64,000 bases of DNA from Thiomonas intermedia (GCF_002028405.1 NZ_CP020046.1:2666001-2730000), one strand, 5' to 3'; numbered from the stretch's first letter, positions 41,853-51,375 are shown. Notes: generated from the sequence alone by a model not told the origin. Program-made: numbers and translations.

Positions 41853-42986
41853 ATGCGCCGATGGATTCCCTTTGTCCTGCTGATGCCGTTTCAGTTCATT
41901 TTCGGCCTGATCTACTCGTGGGGGACGATTTCCCCGGCCATCCATTTGCAGAGTGGCTGGCCACAGGCCACCCTTGATCTGGCCTTTTCGCTCACCCCGC
42001 TGGGCTTGCTGCCCGCCGTCATTCTGGCGGGGCGCGCGCTTCCGCGCCTGGCGCCGAAGACGCTGTTGGCGCTGGCACTGGCTTGCTTCACGGTGGGCGG
42101 GGGCATCGGCCTTCTGGCGGCCTGGCCCGTGGCGTTCATGCTGGGCTACAGCGCGCTGGCGCTAGGCGTCGGCGCGGGCTTGTCGACCGCCGCCTGCATC
42201 GCCATGGTCTCGCGCCTTTACCCGCAGCATCGCGGTTCTCTGGGAGGTGCGCTGCTTGCGCTTTACGGCATGTCGTCCGTGATCAGTGCGCCCTTGTTTG
42301 ACGAGATCAACCGCCACATGGGCTGGCGGCCTTCACTTGCCGCTGTGCTGGGCGTGTATGCGACCGCCGGGTGGATCGCCTGGGCCTTTCTGCCTGCGGC
42401 GCCCGCAGCACCGGGCCGCCAAGCGGATCCCCTGCCGTTGACGGTTCTGCTGAGGCAGCGGCCCTTGCGCTGGGCACTGGTCATTGTTCTGTTGGTCACC
42501 CCGCTGGGGTCTGCCTCCTTTGCAACGATAGGGCATCTCACCCAGGCCCTGGGTGTCAGCGCAGCTCTGGGAGTGTTGGCTGTGCCTCTGATGGCCTTGG
42601 GCAACGGGTTGGGACGGCTTGGATTCGGCTTGCTGGCCGACTGGATTTCACCGCGCTTCAGTCGCACGGCAGCGCTGGGCCTCAACGCTCTTGCCGCGCT
42701 CTTGCTGCTGGGGGCGCTCCACGGCTTCGGCGCCTGGGTCTTTGCCCCCTACCCATTGCTGATGGGCCTGGCGTTCGGTGGCATGGCGGGCAAACTTCCG
42801 GCTTTGGCGGCTCATGTCGCCGACGGTCATGCGGAAGCGGCGTTCGGTCTGCTGTTCGGGGCCTTCGCGCTCGCCAGCTTCCTGGGCCCCTTGCTGAGTG
42901 CCGGCCTCGGCATGCATTGGGCGCTGCAGTGGCTTGCCTTCTCGGCTCTTGTGGCGATGGGGCTCGGTCTGGCAGCGGCGAAGTGA
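41853..42986 (+). CDS. MFS transporter (oxalate/formate antiporter-like)
   Basis: A 377-residue inner-membrane transporter with about 11-12 helices. The N-terminus MPFQFIFGLIYSWGTISPAI and the motif GVGAGLSTAACIAMVSRLYP resemble the OFA/monocarboxylate subgroup of MFS. A second-half motif NGLGRLGFGLLADWISPR is the usual loop after helix 8. The substrate is not evident; an organic anion is plausible. It is divergent from the AraC-type regulator gene, which is a typical regulator/transporter pair. Confidence 0.82.
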   Translation: MRRWIPFVLLMPFQFIFGLIYSWGTISPAIHLQSGWPQATLDLAFSLTPLGLLPAVILAGRALPRLAPKTLLALALACFTVGGGIGLLAAWPVAFMLGYSALALGVGAGLSTAACIAMVSRLYPQHRGSLGGALLALYGMSSVISAPLFDEINRHMGWRPSLAAVLGVYATAGWIAWAFLPAAPAAPGRQADPLPLTVLLRQRPLRWALVIVLLVTPLGSASFATIGHLTQALGVSAALGVLAVPLMALGNGLGRLGFGLLADWISPRFSRTAALGLNALAALLLLGALHGFGAWVFAPYPLLMGLAFGGMAGKLPALAAHVADGHAEAAFGLLFGAFALASFLGPLLSAGLGMHWALQWLAFSALVAMGLGLAAAK

Positions 42987-43011
42987 CGAAGCGACAAGGT
43001 GAATCAGTGAA

Positions 43012-43710
43012 TCAGTCAGGCAGCTTCTGCAGCAACCGCACATGCATGGGCCGGGTGAAAGACGCGCCTTCGGCCGAGACATGCGGATCGAAGGCGGCTT
43101 TGACGCGGTGTCGCAAATCGTCGGTGATCTGATGATCGGCGAAGCTGGGGTAGAGCATGCGTTGTTCGAAAGACTCCCAGTTGGGGAAGTGCGCCGGCAT
43201 GTCGAAACGGCGCTCGGCGGTCTGCAGCCATGCGCCGGTCAGCAGGGCCTGGTCGAGTGCGGCCTGCGCCGCGGCGCGCACCGGGCCCTCGTCGTTGTAG
43301 AGCTTGACGATGTCGTTGAGCGCGCCGTCATACACCGGCTCTGAGACGTAGAGCCAGCCGCCCGGCTTGAGCACGCGCCAGGTTTGCGCGAGCGCGGCCT
43401 GCATGCCTGGCTGCGGTATGTGGTGCAGCGACTTGAGCATGAGCGCCAGATCGAAGCAGTCATCCTCGGCCGGAATGGCCGTGGCACTTTCCTGCACGAA
43501 GCGCAGCCGCGCCGCGAGCGTATCGGGCAGGCGCGCCAGGTTCTTGGCGTGCTGGACCGCATCGACTTCCAGCGCCAGCGCTTCGCAGGCCGGGCAGCGT
43601 TGCAGCAACTCGGCGAGCAACCTGGCATTGCCGCAACCCAGTTCGATGATCTTCAACCCGCTGCCGAGAGGCACCAGGTCGGTGAGGACGTCGAGTTCGT
43701 TGTGGATCAT
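43012..43710 (-). CDS. Class I SAM-dependent methyltransferase
   Basis: 232 residues, cytosolic. Motif I is LKIIELGCGNARLL (residues about 19-32). The following acidic residue is in ALALEVDA, motif II region DDCFDLALMLKSLHHIPQPG and motif III VLKPGGWLYVSEPVY are clear. ATG 43710 (MIHNELDVLTDL). The substrate is not deducible. The C-terminal part (FPNWESFEQRMLYPSF, then VSAEGASFTRPMHVRLLQK) is not typical of a named subfamily that I recognise. It is convergent with the MFS gene and downstream of the acyl-CoA synthetase on the same strand (50 bp). Confidence 0.82.
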   Translation of the reverse strand: MIHNELDVLTDLVPLGSGLKIIELGCGNARLLAELLQRCPACEALALEVDAVQHAKNLARLPDTLAARLRFVQESATAIPAEDDCFDLALMLKSLHHIPQPGMQAALAQTWRVLKPGGWLYVSEPVYDGALNDIVKLYNDEGPVRAAAQAALDQALLTGAWLQTAERRFDMPAHFPNWESFEQRMLYPSFADHQITDDLRHRVKAAFDPHVSAEGASFTRPMHVRLLQKLPD

Positions 43711-43760
43711 GGCTTGGCTTCGTTGGGGGGGCGAGATTTTAGGGATGAGGGTTGGCGTCC

Positions 43761-45458
43761 TCAGGCAGCGAAATCGTCCTCGTAGAACTCCAGATCGCCC
43801 CGTGTTCCCTGGACTCGCGTGGATTCGAGCTTGCGCAGCTCCACGCGGCGGATTTTGCCGGAGATGGTCTTGGGCAGGTCGAAGAACTCGATGCGGCGGA
43901 TGCGCTTGTAGGGTGCGGCGCGCTGGCGCACGAAGGCCAGGATGTCGCGGGCGAGCTCGGCGCTGGGTTCGAAACCGGCCCGGCACGACACGAAGGCCTT
44001 GGGGATGGTCAGTCGCAGGGCGTCGGGGCAGGGCACCACGGCGGCCTCGGCCACGGCGGGGTGTTCGATCAGCAGGCTCTCCAGTTCGAAGGGGCTGATG
44101 CGGTAGTCGGACGACTTGAACACATCGTCGGTGCGGCCGACGAAGGTGTAGTAACCATCGGCATCGCGTTGCGCCACATCGCCGGTGTGATAAAGGCCGT
44201 CGTGCATGACCTGGGCGGTCTTCTCGGCGTCGCCCGCGTAGCCGACCAGCAGGCCGGTGGGGCGCGGCTCGGTCTCGACGCAGACTTCTCCCTCCTGGGC
44301 GTCCTTGCCGTCGAGATCGACCAGGCGGATGCCGTAACCCGGCATCGGGCGCCCCATGGCACCGGGTTTGAGCCGCTGGCCGGGGCTGTTACCGATGAGC
44401 GCGCAGGTCTCGGTCTGGCCGTAGCCGTCGCGGATGGTGATGCCCCAGGCGGCCCGCACGCGTTCGATCACTTCCGGGTTGAGGGGCTCACCTGCGCCCA
44501 CCAGCTCGCGCAGCTTGACGTCATGGCGCTTGAGATCTTCCTGGATGAGCATGCGCCACACCGTGGGCGGGGCGCACAGCGTGGTCACGCCGCACCGCGC
44601 CAGGGTTGCCAGCGTGGCCTGCGCGTTGAACCGGCTCTGGTTGAAGGCGAAGATGGCGGCGCCGGCATTCCATGGCGCGAAGAAACTGCTCCAGGCATGC
44701 TTGGCCCAGCCGGGGGAGCTGATGTTCCAGTGCACATCGCCAGGTTGCAGGCCGATCCAGTACAGGGTGGCCAGCGTGCCCACGGGATAGCTTTGATGGG
44801 TGTGCAGCACCAGCTTCGGTCTGGACGTGGTGCCGGAGGTGAAATACAGCAGCAAGGGGTCGGCGGCGCGGGTGGGGGCCTCCGGTGTGAACTCGGCGGG
44901 GGCGGCCTCCGCGCGGTCCAGCGCAGTCCACCCGGCGGGGGGATGACCCGCGGCGAAGCGGCCCTTGACCTGAGACCAGATGGCCTGCGGCAGATCTTCG
45001 AACTTGGGGGCGTCGGCCGGCAGGCAGACGACGTGGCGCACCGCACCCCGAACGATGCGATCTTCGAGGTCGGTGGGCGTGAGCAGCGTGGTGGCGGGAA
45101 TCATCACCGCGCCGAGCTTGATGCAGGCGAGCATGACGTCCCACAGCGCCACGCAGTTGGGCAGCATCAGCAGCACGCGGTCGCCGCGCGCCACGCCCTG
45201 CTCGCGTAGGAAATGCGCCATGCGGGCGGAGCGGCGGGCCATGTCGGCATAGCTGTGGCGGGCCTCGCGTCCGTCTTCTTCGACGATCCACAGGGCAAGG
45301 GCCTCGTTGCCCTCGGCCACGCGGTCGAAATAATCCAGCGCCCAGTTGAAGGCGTCGAGCGCTGGCCAGCGGAACTCGGCATAGGCGCGGGCGTAGTCGG
45401 TGCGATGGCGCAGCAGCAGGTCGCGCGCCTCCAGAAAGCCGGGGTGGGCGTTGGGCAT
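43761..45458 (-). CDS. AMP-forming acyl-CoA synthetase
   Basis: A 565-residue ligase activating a carboxylic acid to acyl-CoA through an acyl-adenylate. P-loop LLYFTSGTTSRPKLVLHTHQ, then the aromatic motif IRDGYGQTETCALIGN, the hinge GYYTFVGRTDDVFKSSDYRI and the C-terminal catalytic lysine in LPKTISGKIRRVELRK are all present. The sequence is closest in feel to medium-chain/ACSM-type enzymes; substrate unknown. ATG 45458 (MPNAHPGFLEA) has GGAG upstream. The upstream 296-bp gap holds copy 2 of the C-rich repeat. Confidence 0.9.
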   Translation of the reverse strand: MPNAHPGFLEARDLLLRHRTDYARAYAEFRWPALDAFNWALDYFDRVAEGNEALALWIVEEDGREARHSYADMARRSARMAHFLREQGVARGDRVLLMLPNCVALWDVMLACIKLGAVMIPATTLLTPTDLEDRIVRGAVRHVVCLPADAPKFEDLPQAIWSQVKGRFAAGHPPAGWTALDRAEAAPAEFTPEAPTRAADPLLLYFTSGTTSRPKLVLHTHQSYPVGTLATLYWIGLQPGDVHWNISSPGWAKHAWSSFFAPWNAGAAIFAFNQSRFNAQATLATLARCGVTTLCAPPTVWRMLIQEDLKRHDVKLRELVGAGEPLNPEVIERVRAAWGITIRDGYGQTETCALIGNSPGQRLKPGAMGRPMPGYGIRLVDLDGKDAQEGEVCVETEPRPTGLLVGYAGDAEKTAQVMHDGLYHTGDVAQRDADGYYTFVGRTDDVFKSSDYRISPFELESLLIEHPAVAEAAVVPCPDALRLTIPKAFVSCRAGFEPSAELARDILAFVRQRAAPYKRIRRIEFFDLPKTISGKIRRVELRKLESTRVQGTRGDLEFYEDDFAA

Positions 45459-45560
45459 GGTTGTCTCCGGATGTTGTTGTGGGCTGATCGTAGCCCGCGG
45501 GGCATTCCTGGCACAACGCATACAGCTCCGGAGGGGGCCGCCCGGCAGGTTTGCGGCAGC

Positions 45561-45687
45561 TTATTGATTCGTCACGTTGACGTTTGAACTGCCGCCCCGC
45601 CCCAACCCTCCCCACAAGTGGAGAGGGAGCAAGCGCTCCTCCCCCACGGCGTGGTGGAGGCTGGGAGGGGGAGGCCTTTGCATGGCG
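45561..45687. repeat. C-rich dispersed intergenic repeat, copy 2
   Basis: The copy begins TTATTGATTCGTCACGTTG, continues with CCCTCCCCACAAGTGGAG, CTCCTCCCCCACGGCG and GGCTGGGAGGGGGAGGCCTT, and ends GCATGGCG. It is the shortest full copy and shows the common order of blocks. It lies between the acyl-CoA synthetase start and the apaH stop; nothing else is seen in that gap. Confidence 0.75.
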
Positions 45688-45754
45688 CGGTCTGCGCCTC
45701 GCCCTGTATCCGCCCAAATCCCCGGCGCGGGTGCACCAGTGGCGTTGACAGGGC

Positions 45755-46609
45755 CTAGTCCGCCATCGGTTCCAGGCTGCGCTCGCAGGGGAATTGCGTG
45801 ACCTCCAGCCAGGGCTGTCCGGCAGGGGGCAGCTTCACGGCGGTGAGCGTGCCGCCCCACAGACAGCCGCTGTCCAGGCACAGGGCGTTGTGTGCCCAAT
45901 GCAGGCCCAGGGTGGACCAGTGGCCGAAGGCGATGGGGGTCTGCGCTGTGTTGCGTTCAGGCAGAGCGAACCAGGGCTGGAGTTCCGCGCCAGCGCCGTT
46001 GGTGCTGGCCTGTTTGTGGTGGAAATCGAGCCGCCCGGTGTGCGGCCCTGCGGCCTGGAGGAAGCGGGCGCGGGTGAGGGTATTGACGACGATGCGAAGG
46101 CGGTCGAACCCCGCCAGACTCTCGCTCCATTCGTCGGGTTGGTTGCCGAACATGACGCGCAGGAAATCGACGTAATCGGGCGCGCGCAGCCGACGTTCCA
46201 CTTCGGCGGCAAGCTGCAGGGTTTTGTCGGCCGTCCATTGCGGCAGCACGCCGGCGTGGACCAGCAGCCAGCCTTGCTCCATGAGCGCCAGCGGTCGGTG
46301 GCGCACCCAGTCGATCAAGGCGTCGCGCCGGGGCGATTGGAGGATGTCGTCGAGCGTGTCGCTGCGGTGCGCCTTGCGCACGCCATGCGCCACCGCGAGC
46401 AGATGCAGGTCGTGGTTGCCCAGCAGGCATTGCGCGCTGTCGCCCAGGGCCATCAGCCGCTCCATGCTCGCCAGCGACTGGGCACCGCGGTTGACCAGAT
46501 CGCCCAGCACGATGAGCCGGTCGCGCGCCGGCTCGAAGTGCAGCGCGTCGAGCAGGGCGCTGAAAGCGTCGGCGCAGCCCTGCACATCGCCGATCAGGTA
46601 GGTCGCCAA
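45755..46609 (-). CDS. apaH: Symmetrical bis(5'-nucleosyl)-tetraphosphatase (Ap4A hydrolase)
   Basis: A 284-residue calcineurin-type phosphoesterase hydrolysing Ap4A to ADP. The metal motifs are GDVQG (residues 7-11), LGDLVNRG (35-42), GNHD (64-67) and VHAGVLPQW, followed by FGHWSTLG. Start: TTG at 46609 (MATYLIGDVQG), because the conserved beta-strand begins at once and AGGGAG lies five bases before it; no in-frame ATG exists earlier. It is divergent from the phosphomannomutase gene by 78 bp. Confidence 0.93.
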   Translation of the reverse strand: MATYLIGDVQGCADAFSALLDALHFEPARDRLIVLGDLVNRGAQSLASMERLMALGDSAQCLLGNHDLHLLAVAHGVRKAHRSDTLDDILQSPRRDALIDWVRHRPLALMEQGWLLVHAGVLPQWTADKTLQLAAEVERRLRAPDYVDFLRVMFGNQPDEWSESLAGFDRLRIVVNTLTRARFLQAAGPHTGRLDFHHKQASTNGAGAELQPWFALPERNTAQTPIAFGHWSTLGLHWAHNALCLDSGCLWGGTLTAVKLPPAGQPWLEVTQFPCERSLEPMAD

Positions 46610-46687
46610 AGCCTCTCCCTAGAATGCGTGGATCAAACACCTCATCCTACCGAGCAAGCGAACGCTTGCCGATCAGCGGAACTGCGT

Positions 46688-48064
46688 ATGGCCCAAATCG
46701 ACCCTGGCATTTTCAAGGCTTATGACATTCGCGGCATCGTCGGCAAAACGCTGACCGAAGACGCCTGCCGCCTGATCGGCCAGGCTTTCGCCACGCTGGC
46801 ACGGCGGGGCGGCGAGACTGCGGTGAACATCAGTCGCGATGGCCGCCTGTCCGGCCCGTCGCTGGCGCAGGCGCTGGGCGACGGCCTGCGCGCCGGGGGC
46901 GTGGACGTGATCGACCTCGGCATGAATGCCACGCCCATGCTGTATTACGCCTGCGCCACCACGCCGGTGGTCAGCGGCATCCAGATCACCGGCAGCCACA
47001 ATCCGCCCGAGTACAACGGCCTGAAGATGGTGCTCGGCGGCAATGCCCTGTTTGGCGAGCAGATCCAGGCGCTGCGCGAGTTGACGGTGAGCGAAGACTT
47101 CGCCACGGGCTCGGGCACGGTGCGCCAGACCCGCATCGTGGACGACTACATCGGCCGCATCGTCGGCGACGTGAGGCTGGCGCGCCCGATGAAGGTCGTG
47201 GTCGACGGCGGCAACGGGGTATCGGGCGCGTTCGCCCCGCGGCTGCTGCGCGAATTGGGGTGCACCGTCGAGGCATTGTTCTGCGAGGTCGACGGCACCT
47301 TCCCCAATCACCATCCCGACCCGGCCGATCCGCACAATCTCGAAGACCTGATCCGCACCGTGCGCGAGACCGGCGCCGAACTCGGTCTGGCTTTCGAAGG
47401 CGACGGCGACCGGCTGGGTGTGGTCACACCCAGCGGCGCCATCATCTGGCCCGACCGGCAGCTCATGCTCTACGCCGCCGAGGTGCTGGAGCGCAACCCC
47501 GGCGCGCCCATTCTTTACGACGTGAAATGCACCGCGCAGTTGCCGGCCTGGGTGCGCAGGCATGGCGGCGAGCCGGTGATGGGCCGTACCGGCCATTCCC
47601 TGGTCAAGGCGAAGATGAAGGAAATCGACGCCCCGCTGGCCGGTGAGATGAGCGGCCACATCTTTTTCAAGGATCGCTGGTACGGCTTCGACGACGCCCA
47701 GTATGGCGCCGCGCGGCTGCTCGAAATCCTCTCGCGCGTCGGCGATCCGGGCGCCGTGCTCGAGGGGTTGCCCGACTCGGTCTCCACGCCCGAGCTCAAG
47801 CTCGACACGCCCGAGGGCGCCAACTTCCTCCTCTGCGAGCGCCTGCAGCGCGAAGGCCGGTTCCCGGGCGCGTCGCAGATCAGCACCATCGACGGCGTGC
47901 GCGCCGACTATGCCGACGGCTTCGGCCTGGCGCGACCCTCCAACACCACGCCCTGTATCGTGCTGCGCTTTGAGGGCGTCGATGCGGCGGCACTGGCGCG
48001 GGTACAGGCCGAGTTCCGCGCGGCCCTGTTGGCGCTGGACCCGGCGCTGAAGCTGCCGTTCTGA
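46688..48064 (+). CDS. Phosphomannomutase/phosphoglucomutase (AlgC type)
   Basis: A 458-residue cytosolic enzyme interconverting hexose 1- and 6-phosphates for LPS and exopolysaccharide. It opens IFKAYDIRGIVGKTL. The phosphoserine loop is GSHNPPEYNGLKM, the metal loop FEGDGDRLG, the sugar loop GEMSGHIFF, and the C-terminal phosphate-binding region ARPSNTTPCIVLRFEG. ATG 46688 (MAQIDPGIFK). waaC and waaA follow on the same strand, so it may supply sugar phosphates for the LPS core. Confidence 0.93.
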   Translation: MAQIDPGIFKAYDIRGIVGKTLTEDACRLIGQAFATLARRGGETAVNISRDGRLSGPSLAQALGDGLRAGGVDVIDLGMNATPMLYYACATTPVVSGIQITGSHNPPEYNGLKMVLGGNALFGEQIQALRELTVSEDFATGSGTVRQTRIVDDYIGRIVGDVRLARPMKVVVDGGNGVSGAFAPRLLRELGCTVEALFCEVDGTFPNHHPDPADPHNLEDLIRTVRETGAELGLAFEGDGDRLGVVTPSGAIIWPDRQLMLYAAEVLERNPGAPILYDVKCTAQLPAWVRRHGGEPVMGRTGHSLVKAKMKEIDAPLAGEMSGHIFFKDRWYGFDDAQYGAARLLEILSRVGDPGAVLEGLPDSVSTPELKLDTPEGANFLLCERLQREGRFPGASQISTIDGVRADYADGFGLARPSNTTPCIVLRFEGVDAAALARVQAEFRAALLALDPALKLPF

Positions 48065-48080
48065 GCGGGCCCTTCGCATC

Positions 48081-49067
48081 TTGCGCGTCCTGATCGTCAA
48101 GACCAGCTCGATGGGCGACGTGGTGCACGCCCTGCCGGTGGTGCACGACATCCTGAACGCCCATCCCGGAGCGCAGATCGACTGGCTGGTCGAGGAGGCC
48201 TACGCCGACATCGTGCGTGCCCATCCCGGCGTGAGCCGGGTCATCCCGCTGGCGCTGCGGCGCTGGCGCAAATCGTTCTGGCGTGCCGAAACCCGACAGG
48301 CGTGGCGCGCGTTCGTACAGGATTTGCGCCGCGACAGCTATGAGGCCGTGATCGATCTGCAGGGCCTGCTGAAAACAGCGTGGGTCGCGCGTCTGGCAAG
48401 AGGACCGCTCTCGGGCTGGAATGCGAAGGCGGCGCGTGAATCCGCCGCCGCGCTCTTTTATCGCCATCGATATCCTGGTGAGCCCATTCGAACCGTTGCG
48501 GCGGTGCAGCGTTATCGTCGGCTTGCTGCGGCGGTGCTGGGCTATGTGCCGCAGGGAAAACCGTCGTATGGCCTGCGGGCCGAGGCGACGTCGGCGCTCA
48601 AAATGCAGATCGGCGCCCCGTATGTGGTGGTGCTCACGGCAACGGCGCGTCCCGAAAAGCGCTGGGACGAAGCGCGGTGGATCGAGGTGGTCCAAGCCCT
48701 TGCGGCCACGTCCAGAACGGTGGTTCTTGCCTGGGGGAACCCCGCCGAGCGACAGGCGGCCCAACGCCTGGTCGCCCGTGCCGACTCCGCCGTGCAATCG
48801 CGCCTGGCGATTCAGCCCGAGTCCTGGAGTCTGGCGCAGTGGATGCCCATTCTGGCGGGGGCTGACGCCGTTGTCGGCGTGGACACCGGGCTGCTGTTTC
48901 TGGCTGCGGCGGTGGGTACGCCCTGTGTGGGCATCTATGTGGCGACTTCGCCAGTTCATGTGGGCATTCACGCCGAAGGGGCGCACCGCAATCTCGGCGA
49001 CATCGGACGCCCTCCAGCGGCCTCGGAAGTGATCGACGCCTTGACCGCACTGATGCGCCCCGCATGA
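48081..49067 (+). CDS. waaC: LPS heptosyltransferase I
   Basis: A 328-residue GT9 glycosyltransferase adding the first heptose to Kdo2-lipid A on the cytoplasmic face. It begins RVLIVKTSSMGDVVHALP, with DWLVEEAYADI, DLQGLLKTAWVARLA and the C-terminal donor-site segment AVVGVDTGLLFLAAAVGTPC. The start is TTG at 48081, 16 bp after the mutase gene; the ribosome site is weak. The stop overlaps the waaA ATG. Confidence 0.93.
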   Translation: MRVLIVKTSSMGDVVHALPVVHDILNAHPGAQIDWLVEEAYADIVRAHPGVSRVIPLALRRWRKSFWRAETRQAWRAFVQDLRRDSYEAVIDLQGLLKTAWVARLARGPLSGWNAKAARESAAALFYRHRYPGEPIRTVAAVQRYRRLAAAVLGYVPQGKPSYGLRAEATSALKMQIGAPYVVVLTATARPEKRWDEARWIEVVQALAATSRTVVLAWGNPAERQAAQRLVARADSAVQSRLAIQPESWSLAQWMPILAGADAVVGVDTGLLFLAAAVGTPCVGIYVATSPVHVGIHAEGAHRNLGDIGRPPAASEVIDALTALMRPA

Positions 49068-50365
49068 ATGTTTCGCTGCGTCTGTACACCACGCTCTGGC
49101 GGCTGATCCTGCCTTTCGCGCTGCTGCGGCTGTGGTGGCGGGGTAGGGTTGAGCCGCTTTACCGCCAACATTGGGCGCAGCGTCTGGGCGGGTATTCCGG
49201 CGTGCCGTCGCCAGCGGGGCCGGACGACGGACCACGCATCTGGCTGCACGCCGTGTCGCTGGGCGAGACGCGTGCCGCGGCACCCCTGATCGCCGCCTTG
49301 CGCGAGCGCATGCCGCGCATGCGCCTGCTGCTCACGCACATGACGGCCACGGGCCGCGCTGCCGGTGCCGAACTGCTGCAGCCCGGCGATGTGCAGGTCT
49401 GGCTGCCCTACGACTTGCCGGGGCCGATGCGCCGGTTTCTGCGCCGGTACATGCCATGCGCGGCGGTGCTGATGGAAACCGAGGTCTGGCCGAATCTGGC
49501 CGAGCAATGCCGACGCGCGCAAGTGCCGGTGCTGCTGGCGAACGCGCGGCTGAGTGCGCGCAGTGCGCGCCGCTGGCAGCGCTGGCCCGCGCTGGCGAAA
49601 CTGGCCTGGGGAGGTCTCAGCGCCGCTGCGCAGACGCCGGAGGATGCGCAGCGCATCCTCGCGCTGGGAGCGTCCCAGGCGCAGGTGCTGGGGAATCTGA
49701 AATTCGACATGCACCCGGAGCCCCGCCTGTTGCAACTCGGCGCCGAATGGAAGGCCGCCGCGGCGCGCCCGGTGCTTTTGCTGGCGTCCACGCGAGAGCA
49801 GGACGGGCAAAGTGAAGAAGACCTGTTGCTGCGCGCTTTGCCTGCGGCCTTGGCGCGAAGGGCGCTGCTGGTCTGGGTGCCGCGCCATCCGCAACGTTTC
49901 GATGCTGTGGCCAATTTGCTGGCGGAAAAGGGCTGGGCCGTGCGGCGTCGCAGCCACGGGGCGCCGACGGCCGACACCGCGGTGTGGCTGGGCGATTCGC
50001 TGGGTGAGATGGCGGCCTATTTCGCCATGGCCGATGCGGCCTTCATCGGCGGCAGTCTGCTTCCGCTGGGCGGGCAGAATCTGATCGAGGCCTGTGCCTG
50101 CGGATGCCCAGTGGTGCTGGGGCCTTCGCAATTCAACTTTGCCGCAGCCGCGCAAGGCGCACTCGACGCGGGGGCCGCACGTCAGGCGGCCGATGCGGTT
50201 CAGGTCTGGGCAGAGCTATCGCAGTGGCTCGATCGGCCCACCTCTCGGGAGGCAGCGGCTCGCGCGGCCTTGGCCTTTGCCACCGCCCACCAAGGCGCCG
50301 CAGAGCGCCAGGCCGATTGGATCGTGGCGAAACTCTCCGCGGCGGCGGATTCCGCCAATCAGTAA
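49064..50365 (+). CDS. waaA: 3-deoxy-D-manno-octulosonic acid (Kdo) transferase
   Basis: A 433-residue GT30 enzyme transferring Kdo to lipid IVA. An N-terminal membrane anchor (LWRLILPFALLRLWW) is followed by IWLHAVSLGETRAAAPLI with the catalytic Glu, LLTHMTATGRAAG, VLMETEVWPNL, and the late GGSLLPLGGQNLIEACACG. The ATG at 49064 overlaps the waaC TGA (ATGA). The 3' end overlaps the convergent rhodanese gene by seven bases. Confidence 0.94.
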   Translation: MNVSLRLYTTLWRLILPFALLRLWWRGRVEPLYRQHWAQRLGGYSGVPSPAGPDDGPRIWLHAVSLGETRAAAPLIAALRERMPRMRLLLTHMTATGRAAGAELLQPGDVQVWLPYDLPGPMRRFLRRYMPCAAVLMETEVWPNLAEQCRRAQVPVLLANARLSARSARRWQRWPALAKLAWGGLSAAAQTPEDAQRILALGASQAQVLGNLKFDMHPEPRLLQLGAEWKAAAARPVLLLASTREQDGQSEEDLLLRALPAALARRALLVWVPRHPQRFDAVANLLAEKGWAVRRRSHGAPTADTAVWLGDSLGEMAAYFAMADAAFIGGSLLPLGGQNLIEACACGCPVVLGPSQFNFAAAAQGALDAGAARQAADAVQVWAELSQWLDRPTSREAAARAALAFATAHQGAAERQADWIVAKLSAAADSANQ

Positions 50366-50703
50366 ATCGGCACCGACGGGTCGATTTCGCGCGACCAGGC
50401 GGTCATGCCGCCGTTGAGGTTGTAGAGCTCGCCAAAACCGTTCTGCTCCAGGAAGCGGGCAATCATCATGCTGCGATTGCCGCTGCGGCAGATGACCACC
50501 AGCGGCTTGGCCGGATCGAGCTCATTCTGGCGCAGGGGCACGATGCTCATGGGAATATGCGTGACCGGGCAGTTGGGGTGCTTGATGGCGGCCATCTGGA
50601 CCTCCCAGGGCTCGCGCACGTCGAGGAATTGCCAGTCGGTAATGGGGCCTGTGGCGGCTTCGACTTTGTCGGCCAGCTCGCGCACACTGAGTTGCTTGAT
50701 CAT
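50359..50703 (-). CDS. Single-domain rhodanese-like protein
   Basis: 114 residues, cytosolic. One rhodanese domain with active-site loop ICRSGNRSMM, preceded by the FLDVREPWEVQMA strand and ended by LNGGMTAWSREID. The CRSGNRS loop fits thiosulfate/persulfide sulfurtransferases. It is 21 bp downstream of the pcm-like gene on the same strand, a pairing common in betaproteobacteria. Confidence 0.9.
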   Translation of the reverse strand: MIKQLSVRELADKVEAATGPITDWQFLDVREPWEVQMAAIKHPNCPVTHIPMSIVPLRQNELDPAKPLVVICRSGNRSMMIARFLEQNGFGELYNLNGGMTAWSREIDPSVPIY

Positions 50704-50724
50704 CAGGGAGTCCTTTTTTGAGAT

Positions 50725-51375
50725 TCAGAATTGGAAGCTCGACGGCTCGGGAAAATGCTCCAGCCGTGCGGCCACGGTGTCGAACAGATCGCGGGTGCGG
50801 AAGTCGGTTTCCGTCGCGCGGGTGACGATCTGCGCGCGCATCACCGGCTCGAAGCCAACGATGGCGGCCAGGCGCCCGCCGACCTTCAGCCGCTGCAGCA
50901 GGTCTTGGGGCATCTGCGCCACCGAGCCCGAGAGCATGATCACGTCGAACTCGGCGCGCTTGGTGTAGTGCGCACCGTCGGCCTGCTCCACCGTGACGTT
51001 GCCCATGCCGGCGCGCTGCAGGTTGGCGCGCGCCAGGGTGACCAGTTCTTCGTGAATTTCGAGCGTCTGCACGGCCGCTGCGCGATGGCCGAGCAGGGCT
51101 GCCATGAAGCCGCTGCCCGTGCCGACTTCGAGCACCCACTCATCCTTGCGCACGGCGAGCTCCTGAAGCAGCCGGGCTTCCATCTTGGGCGCGAGCATGT
51201 TCTGGCCGCAGGGCAGGGGGATTTCGGTATCCATGAAGGCCAGGCCGCGATAGGCGGCGGGCACAAAATCTTCGCGCCGCACACTGCCGAGCAGGTCGAG
51301 AATGCCGGCGTCCAGCACGTTCCAGGTGCGGATCTGCTGCTCGATCATGTTGAAGCGGGCTTGCTCGATGCTCAT
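50725..51375 (-). CDS. pcm: Protein-L-isoaspartate O-methyltransferase-like protein
   Basis: 216 residues. It opens ARFNMIEQQIRTWNVLDAGI, then REDFVPAAYRGLAFMDTEIP, and motif I WVLEVGTGSGFMAALLGH, all as in Pcm-like proteins; the SAM-binding acidic residue is in LEIHEEL. The ATG at 51375 has GGAG six bases upstream; the frame stays open for 61 codons more without similarity. Betaproteobacterial members of this subgroup often lack the canonical Ser in the active site, so the repair activity is not certain. First gene of the pair with rhodanese. Confidence 0.85.
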   Translation of the reverse strand: MSIEQARFNMIEQQIRTWNVLDAGILDLLGSVRREDFVPAAYRGLAFMDTEIPLPCGQNMLAPKMEARLLQELAVRKDEWVLEVGTGSGFMAALLGHRAAAVQTLEIHEELVTLARANLQRAGMGNVTVEQADGAHYTKRAEFDVIMLSGSVAQMPQDLLQRLKVGGRLAAIVGFEPVMRAQIVTRATETDFRTRDLFDTVAARLEHFPEPSSFQF

